From contig NW_008705562.1 in the NCBI RefSeq assembly GCF_000186865.1, positions 1,095,192 through 1,159,191 of the forward strand: a stretch of 64,000 nt of DNA, given 5' to 3'. Of this stretch, positions 1-9,047 are shown piece after piece. Positions within the stretch are counted from its first letter, which is position 1; every line of letters begins with the position of its first letter. The stretch is from Aureococcus anophagefferens. Taxonomy: Eukaryota; Sar; Pelagophyceae; Pelagomonadales; Pelagomonadaceae. The notes beneath the pieces were generated by a model. It had not been told where the DNA came from. It worked only from the letters and a program-made list of their open reading frames with translations, and searched no databases. Made by a program: the position numbers and the translations under genes.

Positions 1-2
1 CC

Positions 3-1703
3 GACGACGCGACGGCCGCGGGCGAGACCTGCGAGGACACCTGCGACTCGCTCGGGTCCGCCGACGACGACGGCTTTCGCACCTGCCCGGCGCTGGACGA
101 CACGGACATCTCGGGCTACTACAAGATCGACGGCGAGACGATGTCGCTCGACGGCTGCGCCGAGTCCACCGACTCCGCGAGCTGCCCGAAAGTGTCGATC
201 TTGGCCGACTCGGAGAACTACCTCGCTTCTTCGGGCGACGCGTTCAAGGTCCGCGGCACGGTGAACTTCGTGGTCCGCTGCGACTGCGTCGCGCCGACCG
301 CGACGCCCTCCGCGCTGCCGACGGTGACGCCGACGCCCGCGCCGACCTTCGTGCCGACGTCGTCGCCGACGCCCCTCCCGGGCAATCCGACGCAGCCGCC
401 CGTGCCCGCGCCGACGTCCGTGCCGACGGCCTCGCCCTTCGCGCGGCCGACGATCGCGCCGTCGCCCGCGCCGTCGTCCGCGCCGACGGCCTGGGACTGC
501 TGCACGCACACCAAGTTCTCGAGCCACCTCGACGAGGGCGGCATGCCCTGGGACACGATCTCCGAGTACGACAAGGTGGTCTGCGACGACGTCGCGGCCA
601 AGTACCCCCTCGGCGCGACGTGCCAGCTCATGTCGTCCAAGCTCTCGCTCTCGCTCTCGTCGCCGGGCCGCACGCGCGTGACCCTCGACGACGCCGTCAC
701 GCACCAGTGCGGCGTCGACCCCTTGTTCCCGACGGCGACGCCGACGGCGCTCCCCGCGCCGGAGCCGACGGCGCTCCCGGCGCCGCGGCCGACGGCCGTG
801 CCCGCGCCCGCGCCGACGGCCGCGCCGACGCCGAGCCCGACGCCCCGCCCGACGCCGACGCCCACGACGAGCCCGACGCCGTCGCCGTCGCCCAAGCCCA
901 CGAGCTCCCCGACGCCCTCGCCGTCGCCCAAGCCCACGAGCGCGCCGACGCCGTCGCCGTCGCCCAAGCCGACGCCGACGCCCACGGCGGCGCCGACGCC
1001 CCGGCCCACGACGTCGCCCGTGCCCGCGCCGACGCCCCGGCCGACGCCGGCCTCGGACTCGACGGCGGCGACCACCGACGACTCCTCCGATTCCAGCACC
1101 GACTCCACCAGCGACTCCACCAGTGATTCCACCGGCGACTCCTCCGGCGACTCCTCCGACACCGACTCTGGCGATTCCACCGATTCCAGCGATTCCACCA
1201 GCGATTCCACCAGCGACTCCACGGACGAATCCACCAGCGATTCCACGAGCGACTCCACCGATTCCACGAGCGACTCCACCAGCGACGCCACCGCCGACGC
1301 CGCCTCGTCGACGGACGAGGCCGCGGCGACGTCGTCCAAGTCCGACGACGACGACGACGACGAGGCGGACGCGGCGGCGATCTCGTCCTACGCGGCCGCG
1401 GGCCTCGGCGGCCTCCTCATCCTCATCGCCATCGCCGCGACGATCTACATGGCGACGCGCAAGCAGCGCAAGACGAGCGGCCGCTGGGCCGACGTGTCTT
1501 CGTTGGGCGCGGAGCTCGAGGCCGGCGACGCGGCGCCGCCGGCGCCCATCGTCGTCCTCGAGTCGCAGTCGCCGCTGTCGAACCTCATCGTCGCCGCGCA
1601 GAAGAAGGCCCTCGCCGACGCGCCGCTGCCCGCGCCGGGCATCACCTCGCCCATGCAGGAGTCCGCGCTGGCCAAAAACTCCCCCCGCGAGGCCGACCTC
1701 TAG
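3..1703 (+). CDS. Mucin-like surface protein, single membrane anchor (5' partial)
   Basis: The frame is open to the left window edge, so the true start lies upstream; the first in-frame ATG here is at 141. Two cysteine-bearing segments (about 3-290 and 490-720, with a DCCTHTKF motif) are separated by Pro/Thr/Ala-rich linkers of the PTPSPTP type. A second long proline linker (about 725-1060) leads into a Ser/Asp/Thr repeat (SDSTSDST, about 1075-1310) and a run of aspartates. A hydrophobic segment ([16 protein letters not shown], about 1400-1455) and a tail of about 80 residues follow. This is the layout of a type I cell-surface or cell-wall glycoprotein with heavily O-glycosylated stalks. No catalytic domain is visible and I do not recognise a named family. 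A long antisense frame through the repeats is a codon-bias shadow. Confidence 0.7.
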   Translation, partial: DDATAAGETCEDTCDSLGSADDDGFRTCPALDDTDISGYYKIDGETMSLDGCAESTDSASCPKVSILADSENYLASSGDAFKVRGTVNFVVRCDCVAPTATPSALPTVTPTPAPTFVPTSSPTPLPGNPTQPPVPAPTSVPTASPFARPTIAPSPAPSSAPTAWDCCTHTKFSSHLDEGGMPWDTISEYDKVVCDDVAAKYPLGATCQLMSSKLSLSLSSPGRTRVTLDDAVTHQCGVDPLFPTATPTALPAPEPTALPAPRPTAVPAPAPTAAPTPSPTPRPTPTPTTSPTPSPSPKPTSSPTPSPSPKPTSAPTPSPSPKPTPTPTAAPTPRPTTSPVPAPTPRPTPASDSTAATTDDSSDSSTDSTSDSTSDSTGDSSGDSSDTDSGDSTDSSDSTSDSTSDSTDESTSDSTSDSTDSTSDSTSDATADAASSTDEAAATSSKSDDDDDDEADAAAISSYAAAGLGGLLILIAIAATIYMATRKQRKTSGRWADVSSLGAELEAGDAAPPAPIVVLESQSPLSNLIVAAQKKALADAPLPAPGITSPMQESALAKNSPREADL

Positions 1704-1776
1704 GCCGGCCGCCCGCTTTTTGTTCCCGAGTAAAAAAAAACTACCACCACTACCCTCTCCATCGCGGGGCGGCATG

Positions 1777-2892
1777 CTAGCGTCGTCGCTTCTTACCTCG
1801 ACTACCCGTCGGCGTCTCCGACGGGTCCGCGGGCGCGTCCGGCCTCCGCCGCTTCGCGCGGCAGCAGCTGCACCCGAGGGCGGCGGGGTGCTTGACGGCG
1901 GGCCCGACGATGTCCGCCGGGTTCCGCCGCCAGCGCCGCAGGCCCTCGGGGTCGCTGGGCTTGGCGACCTCGCGGAACGTGAGCGACACGCGGTCGCCGC
2001 GCGACGACGCGTCGAGGACGCCGTGCTTGAGGCCGTAGCGCGAGATGCCGGCCATGACGTAGAGGCTGCCGGCCTCGAGCTCGACCTCGACGGCGCCGTC
2101 CGTGCCCGGGAGCTTCGTGTCCGGCGTGCAGGTCCGCACGTAGGACATGTGCGCCGTCGCGCCGAGCGACACGCCGGCGACGACGGGCCCCATCTTCGTG
2201 AGCTGGTCGTGGTGGAAGCGGATGTAGCCGCCCTTGGCCTGGCGGTAGCGGTTCGCGTAGAGGAAGTCCATGTCCGCGGGCAGCGCGAGCCGCGCGAGCG
2301 CGCGCCGCAGCGCGGGGACGACGCGGTGCTGGACGAGGCCGGGGAACGGCAGGGGCTGGCACTCCGCCGGGTTGAGCTGCTCCTTGTCCAGGAGCGTCAC
2401 GCCGTGGGTGCAGACCTCGCGGTTCTGTTTGTGCTTCGGGTCGTTGTCCTCCCAGACGTAGCCCTCGGGGAACACGGCGCCGGCGAGGGCGTCGTGGTCC
2501 ACGGACGCGGGCAGGAAGTTCGGCTCGTAGTGGAAGCCCACGAGGCTCAGATCGCCGCCGTTCTTGCAGAAGGGCCAGACCGTGTGCTTCATGAACCGGC
2601 CGACGTCGTCGACGCCGAGCGACTCCGCGGCCTCGTTTTGCAGCGCCGCCAGTTTCGCCCGCCGCGCGTCGTTGGGGATGGTCTGGGCCGGGCAGACGCG
2701 GTGCTTGTGGACGAGGGCGTTGAAGGCGCCGATCTTGCGCTTCGTCTCCGCGTCGTCGACGTCGACGCCCGTCGGGTCCGCGTCCGTCCGGCCCTCCTCG
2801 ACGGGCGGGAACGCGTGGCGCGTGTGGTACATGTCGTAGGCGCGCTTCTTCCGCGGCGGCCGGATCCAGGCGTAGGGCAGCGACAGGTCCAT
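1777..2892 (-). CDS. AlkB-like 2-oxoglutarate/Fe(II) dioxygenase
   Basis: A 371-residue protein. The C-terminal half has the double-stranded beta-helix signature of AlkB-type oxygenases. The metal-binding H-x-D is in RFHHDQ (about residue 225), the distal histidine in YGLKHGVLD (about 289), and the 2-oxoglutarate-binding arginine in RVSLTFRE (about 302). The family uses Fe(II) and 2-oxoglutarate to oxidise alkyl lesions on nucleic acids or methyl groups on RNA or protein; the substrate cannot be read from sequence. The N-terminal 200 residues carry no domain I recognise. No signal peptide is visible, and the C-terminus is basic (GSRGKKRRR), so a nuclear location is plausible. It is divergent from the ShK-domain gene at 3288. 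Confidence 0.75.
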   Translation of the reverse strand: MDLSLPYAWIRPPRKKRAYDMYHTRHAFPPVEEGRTDADPTGVDVDDAETKRKIGAFNALVHKHRVCPAQTIPNDARRAKLAALQNEAAESLGVDDVGRFMKHTVWPFCKNGGDLSLVGFHYEPNFLPASVDHDALAGAVFPEGYVWEDNDPKHKQNREVCTHGVTLLDKEQLNPAECQPLPFPGLVQHRVVPALRRALARLALPADMDFLYANRYRQAKGGYIRFHHDQLTKMGPVVAGVSLGATAHMSYVRTCTPDTKLPGTDGAVEVELEAGSLYVMAGISRYGLKHGVLDASSRGDRVSLTFREVAKPSDPEGLRRWRRNPADIVGPAVKHPAALGCSCCRAKRRRPDAPADPSETPTGSRGKKRRR

Positions 2893-3287
2893 GCCTAAGA
2901 TGCGCCGGTCCGTGCGGGGGGGGTGCGGTTTCGGGGCGGGCGCGAGGCGGGGCGACCGACGGGGAGTGGCTCAAAGTTCTATATATTCAGCGAGGCTGGA
3001 TATTATCTTCATGCGAATAGTCTAGTATGAGAAGACCAAAGTTATTTTCATTGCCGGCGGGATGCGTGCGGGGGGCGCGGGCGTGCTTACCGAGGACTCC
3101 GCGGGCAGCTACCTCATCGCCCGCGGCTGCCAGTGATTTTCGGGCAAATGAGTCAACGAGGCACTTTGAAGTCAGCATGTCTTCAGCTGATCAGCTCTCC
3201 GCTCTCGACCGCTCGGCTCGAGAGGGCCGCGCCGCACGCATTGCTCCGCGCGGCGCTTCGACGCAATCGCATCGCTTCGGCGACGCA
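2893..3287. promoter_or_regulatory. Divergent intergenic region
   Basis: This 395-bp gap lies between the divergent AlkB-like (minus) and ShK-domain (plus) genes, so it must hold both promoters. It is noticeably lower in GC near 2970-3050 than the flanking coding DNA. I see no RNA gene or confident promoter motif. Confidence 0.4.
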
Positions 3288-3569
3288 ATGACGCGCGCGC
3301 GCGCATGCTCGCGCCACAGAGCGCGCGTCGCGCTCGCCTGCCTGGCGCTTCTCGCGGCGGCGGCGCACGGCGAGGACTGCTTCGACAGGAACATCGACTG
3401 CGGCGAGTGGGCCGAGGACGGCGGCTGCGACGACGCGGAGACGCGCGACTGGATGCGGACGCACTGCCCCGCGGCCTGCGGCGGATGCCCGGACGTCGTG
3501 CGCCGCGCGACGCCGCGCGCGCCGTCGCGCGCGCCGAACCGCGCGCCGAGCCGGCGCGCGGAGCTGTAG
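3288..3569 (+). CDS. Small secreted ShK-domain protein
   Basis: A 93-residue product from the ATG at 3288, chosen because it is followed directly by an Arg-rich n-region and a hydrophobic core (VALACLALLAAAAHG) typical of a signal peptide. The mature part is one ShK-type domain with six cysteines (DCFDRNIDCGEWA, GGCDD, THCPAACGGC), then a short Ala/Pro/Arg tail. ShK domains are disulfide-bonded modules, widespread in algae as oxygenase-linked or secreted domains; presence of the fold does not by itself imply toxicity. The frame extends upstream to 3027, but that part is low-complexity and has no domain. The function of this stand-alone copy is unknown. Confidence 0.6.
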   Translation: MTRARACSRHRARVALACLALLAAAAHGEDCFDRNIDCGEWAEDGGCDDAETRDWMRTHCPAACGGCPDVVRRATPRAPSRAPNRAPSRRAEL

Positions 3570-3584
3570 GGCCCGGCCGTTAGC

Positions 3585-4364
3585 TCACGCGTTCATGGAC
3601 GTCGGGTCGCCGAAAATCTGGTCCCGGGGCTCGATGAGGAGCTCGTGGACGCCGACGTGGGCCGGCGCGGTGACCGCGTAGAGGACCGCGTCGGCGACGT
3701 CGCTCGGCGCGAGGCAGGCCGGCCCGACGTCGCCGCCGCCGACGACGGCCCCGACCGTGACGCCCATCTTCTCGGCGGCCTCGGCGTCGTCGTTGCGCTG
3801 GATCAGGTTCGTCGCCGTGTCGCCGGGCTGGACGTCGGTGACGCGGAGGCCCGTGCCGACGCACTCGGCGCGGAGGCCCTTGCTGAAGACGGAGACGAAG
3901 GCCTTGGCCGCGTTGTAGACCGTCAGCGCGCCGAAGAGCGTCTTCGCCGCGTCGGAGCTGATGTTCACGAAGTGGCCCGCCTTCGCCCCGAGCATGTGGG
4001 GCAGCGCCGCGCCGCAGACGTTGACCGTGCCCTTGCAGTTGACGTCGATGGTCTGCTCCCACTGGTCGTACTTGAGGTTCTTCATCAGCGTAAAGTACAT
4101 GACGCCCGCGCAGTTGACGACGACGTCGACCGCGCCGTGCGCGTCGACGACGCCGTCGACCATGGCCTTGACGTCTCCGCGCTTGACGACGTCGCAGGCG
4201 ACGGCGACCGTGTCGCCCTTCACCGCGCTCGCCTTCTCCTGGGTAATGCTGCGCGACACCATGACGACCTTGGCGCCTTCGCCGGCGAGCGCCGTGGCGA
4301 CGGCGAGGCCGATGCCGCTCGATGCGCCCGTGACGATGCAGACCTTGCCGTCGAGTTTGCCCAT
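3585..4364 (-). CDS. Short-chain dehydrogenase/reductase (SDR, YdfG-like)
   Basis: A 259-residue classical SDR from the ATG at 4364. The Rossmann nucleotide motif TGASSGIG is at residues 12-19, followed by NCAGV (about 84), the catalytic serine region NISSD (about 136) and the YxxxK motif in YNAAK (about 150). The basic residue after the second beta strand (VSRS) suggests NADP(H). The family reduces or oxidises hydroxy/keto substrates; the closest feel is the broad-specificity YdfG/3-hydroxy-acid group, which is inference. The frame stays open upstream to 4448, but those codons fall in a 59-bp tandem repeat and lack SDR homology, so the MGKLDGKV start is preferred. It is convergent with the ShK-domain gene, 15 bp away. 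Confidence 0.85.
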   Translation of the reverse strand: MGKLDGKVCIVTGASSGIGLAVATALAGEGAKVVMVSRSITQEKASAVKGDTVAVACDVVKRGDVKAMVDGVVDAHGAVDVVVNCAGVMYFTLMKNLKYDQWEQTIDVNCKGTVNVCGAALPHMLGAKAGHFVNISSDAAKTLFGALTVYNAAKAFVSVFSKGLRAECVGTGLRVTDVQPGDTATNLIQRNDDAEAAEKMGVTVGAVVGGGDVGPACLAPSDVADAVLYAVTAPAHVGVHELLIEPRDQIFGDPTSMNA

Positions 4365-4383
4365 GCTTGCTGCGAGAGCGTCG

Positions 4384-4501
4384 AGGCAACGAACTGGCAG
4401 CGGGTGCTGCGCGATCTCGAGCGCGACGTCGACACGCGATCTAGGCAACGAGCTGGCAGCGGGTGCTGCGCGATGCCGAGCGCGACGTCGTCAAACGATC
4501 T
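4384..4501. repeat. 59-bp tandem repeat, two copies
   Basis: Two head-to-tail copies (4384-4442 and 4443-4501), each starting AGGCAACGA, with about eight differences between them by eye. They sit immediately upstream of the SDR start codon, in its 5' leader or promoter. They contain in-frame ATGs that could create alternative N-termini. Confidence 0.8.
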
Positions 4502-4579
4502 CGACGCTAGCGAGCCGCACAAGACTGGTTGCCGATGACGCCAACATGAACTTCACGCCACAGTCCACCTTCTCCCGGG

Positions 4580-5248
4580 TTACTTCTCGCTCGGTATTCG
4601 GCACTTGGGGTAGTGCGGGCCGCCGCAGGCGATGGCGGAGATGACGAGCGCGGCGGACGCGAGCGCGGCGGCGAAGAGCGCGTACATGCGGACCTTGCGC
4701 CAGAAGAGCGCGGAGCGGAGCTGCTTGGACGTGTTCTCGAACTTGAAGGCCTGCTGCGTGAGGCGGTCCGTCTTGTCCACGAGGAGCTCGATCTTCTCGC
4801 CGCGCTCCAGCACCTTCTCGACGTTCTCGACCATGACGTGGCGGACGTCGTCGAGCTGCGTCTTGACCTTGGCCAGCTCGTCGCTCGACGGGTCGCTGTT
4901 GTAGAAGTGCATCTGGCGCTGGAGCACGGGCCCGAAGTCCGCGTTCATCGTGAACGCCGGCGCGTCGCGCGCCGCGCGGCCGTACGCGGCGCCGAAGCGC
5001 CGCCGCGCGTCCTCGAGGAACGCGAAGGCGACGCGCCGCTTGCTGCCCTGGTCCGCCATGCAGAGGTAGGTGATCCCCTCGCAGGTCACGTAGTGGAACA
5101 CGTGCTGGTCGTAGACGTAGGACATCTTCGAGTCCTTGTCCGTGATCTTCGACAGGAGCACGCGCGTCACCGACGGGAAGTTGCCCGACGTCATCGTGAA
5201 CTCGGCGAGCACGGCCGTCCGCCGCGCGACGACGGCGTAGACGATCAT
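4580..5248 (-). CDS. Longin-domain R-SNARE, VAMP7-like
   Basis: A 222-residue tail-anchored SNARE. Residues 1-115 form a longin domain (starts MIVYAVVARR, with FHYV and YLCMAD strands). Residues about 128-185 are an R-SNARE coiled coil (QLDDVRHVMVENVEKVLERG) with the zero-layer arginine in VLERGEK. A single C-terminal membrane segment (ALFAAALASAALVISAIA) and a short lumenal tail follow. This order is diagnostic of the VAMP7/VAMP71 group, which drives fusion at endosomes, vacuoles or the plasma membrane. The start at about 5248 is chosen because longin domains begin at or next to the initiator Met; the upstream extension to 5383 is arginine-rich and unlike the family. No intron is needed. Confidence 0.9.
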   Translation of the reverse strand: MIVYAVVARRTAVLAEFTMTSGNFPSVTRVLLSKITDKDSKMSYVYDQHVFHYVTCEGITYLCMADQGSKRRVAFAFLEDARRRFGAAYGRAARDAPAFTMNADFGPVLQRQMHFYNSDPSSDELAKVKTQLDDVRHVMVENVEKVLERGEKIELLVDKTDRLTQQAFKFENTSKQLRSALFWRKVRMYALFAAALASAALVISAIACGGPHYPKCRIPSEK

Positions 5249-5427
5249 GGCTTTGCTGCGGCGCCGCGCCGCGGCGGAGGGCGCGCGCGCCCCGCGCGCA
5301 CGGCGACGGCGCGGCCGACGACGCAGCCCCCTCTCAATGATGTGTGCACCACGAGGGGCAGCGTCGACCTCGAAAGAGAGCATGGGCGGCCTCAGCCTGC
5401 GATAAGGCAGCCCTCCACCGAGCGACG

Positions 5428-5806
5428 ATGCAATGGTGGATCTTTCTCGTCGCCGCCGTCCGCGGCGCGGCGGCGCTCTGCGCGAGCGTGAGCTTCACGG
5501 AGCACATCATCGACGACGACGCCCTCGGCGGCTACAACCTCGACGCCCTGGACCTCGACGGCGACGGCGACGTCGACGTCCTGGCCGCGTCCTACCACGA
5601 CGACACGGTCGCGTGGCACGAGAACGACGGGGCCCAGTCCTTCGCCCGGCGGGTGATCACGGACGCCGCGGCGACGCCCCAGGCCCTCTGCGGCGCGGAC
5701 CTCGACGGCGACGGCGACGTCGACGCGGTCGCCGGCGACATCGGCGGCAACGGCGAGCTGAACTACTACGAGAACGACGGGTCCATGTCCTTTACGGAGC
5801 ACAGCA
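5428..5806 (+). CDS. Signal peptide plus VCBS/FG-GAP repeats, 3' end broken
   Basis: Starts with a signal peptide (MQWWIFLVAAVRGAAALCA). It then has VCBS/FG-GAP-type repeats, each with a DLDGDGDVD calcium-binding loop (two full loops) and the recurring ENDGSMSFTEH phrase. The family forms extracellular beta-propellers or adhesion modules. Repeat homology stops abruptly near 5806 in the middle of a unit. After that only the +1-shifted frame makes sense, as a membrane protein. Either this is one gene with a single-base indel or an unusual splice, or two genes fused by rearrangement or misassembly. I could not place an intron: the downstream frame is blocked by a stop at 5759-5761. Confidence 0.55.
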
Positions 5807-6847
5807 TATCCGTTCCTGCTCGCGGCGCTGTCGGCCATCGTGCTCGCGTGGGTCCAGTTCGTGCTCGGCGAGGGCGGCAAGCGCCGGAGCGGCCTCGAGG
5901 GCGACTGCCTCCTGGCCTTCGCGGTCTGGAACGGCTGCTACGCGGTCCTCGCGGCCGCGTCGGCGCTCGCGCTCGCGTCAATCGAGGCGCCGGACGCCGC
6001 CCGGGCCGTCGCCCGCGTCCAGCTCGCCTACGAGGCCGTCGTCGCCGCCGCGCAGGGCGCGGCCTACGTCGGCTTCGGCCTCCGCCTGCTCGAGCGCCTC
6101 GACCGCATGACGGGCGAGGCCGACGCGCGCGTGGACCAGTTCCGCGGGCGCGTGCGCCGCCTGCTCCTCTGCGCGGGCGCGGGGAGCCTCGCCGTCGCGG
6201 CCTGCGCCGCGCTGTCGGCGATGCTCCCGCCGACGCCGCGCATGGCCTTTGGCGTCGTCGCCGTCGCCCAGCGCGCCGTCGAGGCGCTCCTCGCCGTCGC
6301 GGCGTCCGCGTTCGGCCTCCGCGCGTCCGCCGCGGGGCAGAGCTCCCTCTACTTCCCCCGCATCGCCAAGCGCGTGACGGGCTTCGTCGGGCTCCGGCGC
6401 CGGCGCCGCGAACTCAGCGGCGGCATCAGCGCCCTCGCGTCCTTTTTCCGGAAGGCGAGCTCCGCCGCGGAGCCGCGGGAGACGGCGAGCGGCCGCGTCG
6501 AGCTCGGGCACATCTACGGCGGCTCGCCGGGGGTCCGGGACGTCGTGTCGCCCATGGCGCGCGGCTCGACGGCGGGCCCCCAGGACGCCCGCGCGGACTC
6601 GGACGACATCTTCACGCCCATGGGCCGCACGGCCATCGGCAAGCGGGCGGCCTTCGCGGAGCCCGTCGCGGAGCCGACGCCGCGCCCGGAGGAGGAGGAG
6701 GAGCCCCTCCCGGAGGGGCGGGAGGCGACGACGGAGGACGAGAGCGGCGCGCGCTACTACGCGAACGCCGCGCGGAACCTCTCCCAGTGGGAGCGGCCGG
6801 CGTGCCTCGACGCGCCGACGGCGCGGTCCCAGCGGGACGTCGTTTAA
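5762..6847 (+). CDS. Polytopic membrane protein with C-terminal WW-like motif (5' boundary unclear)
   Basis: In the frame open from 5762 there are about five hydrophobic segments: FLLAALSAIVLAWVQFV, LLAFAVWNGCYAVLAAASAL, VVAAAQGAAYVGFGL, LLLCAGAGSLAVAACAAL and VEALLAVAASAFGL. A cytosolic tail of about 160 residues is rich in acidic and proline residues. It ends in a WW-like stretch (ARYYANAARNLSQWERP) with two aromatic anchors and the final W-x-x-P, which in WW domains binds proline-rich ligands. The N-terminal half of a typical seven-helix protein appears to be missing or replaced by the VCBS segment upstream. No ATG is found before the first helix, so this is either the 3' part of the VCBS gene or a truncated gene. 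Function unknown. Confidence 0.5.
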   Translation, partial: TTTRTTGPCPLRSTAYPFLLAALSAIVLAWVQFVLGEGGKRRSGLEGDCLLAFAVWNGCYAVLAAASALALASIEAPDAARAVARVQLAYEAVVAAAQGAAYVGFGLRLLERLDRMTGEADARVDQFRGRVRRLLLCAGAGSLAVAACAALSAMLPPTPRMAFGVVAVAQRAVEALLAVAASAFGLRASAAGQSSLYFPRIAKRVTGFVGLRRRRRELSGGISALASFFRKASSAAEPRETASGRVELGHIYGGSPGVRDVVSPMARGSTAGPQDARADSDDIFTPMGRTAIGKRAAFAEPVAEPTPRPEEEEEPLPEGREATTEDESGARYYANAARNLSQWERPACLDAPTARSQRDVV

Positions 6848-6927
6848 ATCACTCACCTGGATTTAGGGGGGCGCGCCGCGCGAGGGCCGCGGCGAGCGCG
6901 GCCCTCGCTGGCGCCACGCCGGCGGAA

Positions 6928-8562
6928 TCAAACGAGCGCGCCGCTTCCCAGCAACTCCTCGACGCCGGCGTCGACGGCCGTCGCGTCGAGCGGCTCCACC
7001 GGAAGTCCGCGGTATACGGCCCGCAGCGACAGCTCGCGCGCGAACAAGACCATGGTGCTGCACCGATGTAGAGTCGCATTCGGCCCGCTCCCCGTCAGGA
7101 GTTGCTGGAAGTACAGGCGACGGCGTGCGACGTCCTCTATCGAATCATCGCCTGTTTTCGGCACGGCCGGCCAGGGGTCCCCGCACGTCTCGGGCCCGAG
7201 GAGCAGGTCCGCGGCCGCCATGCAGTGGAGCGCGACGAGCGGGTTGCCCGCGCCGTGGAAACTCACGTCGAAGTCGTTTTCGAGGCCGACCGTGCGGCCG
7301 TCGACGAGGGGCGACGCGCCGTCGCGCCGCGCGCCGCCGACGCGTATCCCGACGTCCAAACCCTCGAGGGTCGCGGCGACGGTCTCCGGCGGCGAGTCGC
7401 TCAGGATCAGCGCGTGGACGCGGCGCCCCGGGAGCCGCCGCGCTCGCAACTCCGCGACGACGCGGAGCGCGTTTCGCAGGTGCCCGCCCTGGCTCCTCAT
7501 CGAGATCGAGGTGAGGGCCGTCGCGGAGGCGTTCACGGACAAGTCGGGGTGGATCAGGTCGCCGAGGCGCGTGTGGATGACGACGCGGAGCTCGCCGTCG
7601 GCCGCGCCGCAGTCGACCAAGGCGTCGCGGTCGACGGCCGCGTAGGCTTCGGCGGCCGCGCGGCGCTCGCCGCGCGGGAGCGCGTCGGTCGGCGGGAGCG
7701 CGTCGGTCGGCGGGAGCGCATCGAAGCCGAACCACTCGTCGAACGGCGGCGCGAGGAAGCACTCGAAGTGGTCCCGGAACAGCGCGTCGCCCGTGCGCCA
7801 GCGGCACGTTTTACACTGTGGCTTCTCCCTGCACGCGTTCTTCTTTTCGTCCCAAGAGCACGTCGTTTTTGCCGTGCAACGTTGCTGGCCGTGTATCCGT
7901 TTGCAGTTTGAAGTAACTGCACGATCCGCGCCGAGCCAATCTCGTTCGTGGCAGTAGAGCGACGGCGCGAAGCCGTCGCCGAGGCCGTCGACGTCGCGCA
8001 GGTAGACAGTGGCGTCGCTCACGTACTCCTGGAAGTGGCGCGCGCCCGGACCCGGGCTGCGGCGGTCGGCGATCATCTTGACGACGCAGTGTCCAACGTG
8101 GCCGAGGCCGTCGGGTGGTCCGCAACTCAGTCGTCGTCGGCCCGCCGGCGCACTTCGAAGACGGTCCGCGACCTCGAGGACGACGAGTTCACGCAGATCT
8201 GCCCCTTCGGCATCGTCGTCGCGGGGACGACGGCCTTCGATCATTCGCTCCTCGGGTAGGCGGCGCGCGCGGATGCGGCCGAGCCCCTTTGCCTTTGCGT
8301 TTTTGCGGTGGCCAGAAAATTCCCACGATGCCGTCATGCGTTTGCTGCAATCGCTCGGAAAGTAGCGTTTCAACTGCGGTAAGACGAAGGTCGATCCGCG
8401 CTCGCAGACGTGCTTCGACACGAGGGCAAAGTCGGGCGAGATCGCCGGCGCCGCCAGCGCGAGGCGCCACCATGACGCGTTGGTCGGCCGCGGTCGTCGA
8501 CTGCGACGCGCGTCACCCACCGCGGCCGCCGTGGCGAAGGCGATCGCGCGGATGAGGTGCAT
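6928..8562 (-). CDS. Putative secretory-pathway glycosyltransferase
   Basis: From the ATG at 8562 the product is 544 residues with a short hydrophobic leader (IRAIAFATAAAVG). A cysteine-rich stretch (CKRIHGQQRCTAKTTCSW, about 7840-7910) precedes the best conserved block. That block contains IHTRLGD, GGHLRNALRVVAEL, HALILSDSPPETV and NPLVALHCMAAADLLLG. An H-x-R-x-GD motif followed by these strands resembles GT-B-type fucosyltransferase-like enzymes; donor and acceptor are not deducible. The Arg-rich section around 8100-8300 is less convincing and could hide an intron, although the frame is uninterrupted. The 60 codons upstream to 8742 lack homology. Confidence 0.45.
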   Translation of the reverse strand: MHLIRAIAFATAAAVGDARRSRRPRPTNASWWRLALAAPAISPDFALVSKHVCERGSTFVLPQLKRYFPSDCSKRMTASWEFSGHRKNAKAKGLGRIRARRLPEERMIEGRRPRDDDAEGADLRELVVLEVADRLRSAPAGRRRLSCGPPDGLGHVGHCVVKMIADRRSPGPGARHFQEYVSDATVYLRDVDGLGDGFAPSLYCHERDWLGADRAVTSNCKRIHGQQRCTAKTTCSWDEKKNACREKPQCKTCRWRTGDALFRDHFECFLAPPFDEWFGFDALPPTDALPPTDALPRGERRAAAEAYAAVDRDALVDCGAADGELRVVIHTRLGDLIHPDLSVNASATALTSISMRSQGGHLRNALRVVAELRARRLPGRRVHALILSDSPPETVAATLEGLDVGIRVGGARRDGASPLVDGRTVGLENDFDVSFHGAGNPLVALHCMAAADLLLGPETCGDPWPAVPKTGDDSIEDVARRRLYFQQLLTGSGPNATLHRCSTMVLFARELSLRAVYRGLPVEPLDATAVDAGVEELLGSGALV

Positions 8563-9047
8563 GGTTGAATCTGCGGGGGAATCGACGCGATCGGGACTTT
8601 GTCTCCGGAGCGAGCGACCTCGTCGTCGAGCGGGAAGACGGGTGGTGGTCGGAACGAATCGAGCTCGGTTCGCCGATTTTAGGCGCTCGACGGGCCTCTT
8701 TTTCGACGCGTCGGCGTGACGGGTCGCGCGGGGGGTTGGCAAAGGGTCTGGGGGCGGGAGTGGCCCTTTTCGGCGCGGAGCGTCGCGTAAACGCTCGTGT
8801 GAGCGCGCCGCAAATCTCCACTACGACTGAGCACTGCATAGTCAGCGATTGGTCGGACACGGCGCTGGAGGGCCTGGCGGGTGGCGCAGGGGGTCCGTAG
8901 GGGGTACGGGCGCGCGAGTCTGTCCGTTTGGCGCGGGCATCGCGCTTCGAGCCCGCGCGGGCGCCTACTGCGCCGCGCCCGGCCGGCGCGCCGCGAAGCT
9001 CCGCGCGGCAAGGTCGACCCCAACGACGAACGCGCGCGCGCACTTTA
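8563..9047. other. Intergenic region, nothing recognised
   Basis: This 485-bp gap lies between the start of the minus-strand glycosyltransferase-like gene and the stop of the minus-strand glutaredoxin gene. It should hold the promoter of the first and the terminator of the second. I see no repeat or RNA structure. Confidence 0.3.

Noticed and set aside
830..1310. CRISPR-like or minisatellite array in the proline and SDST repeats
   Set aside because: The periodicity is codon-based with variable units and no spacers; it is protein-coding low complexity.
1123..2898. A 591-codon plus-strand frame starting in the Ser/Thr repeats
   Set aside because: It spans the end of the surface-protein gene in another frame and the antisense of the AlkB-like gene; no recognisable motif.
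3288..3569. ShK-domain peptide as a toxin
   Set aside because: Stand-alone ShK modules are common in algae and no further evidence of toxicity is present; kept as a secreted ShK-domain protein.
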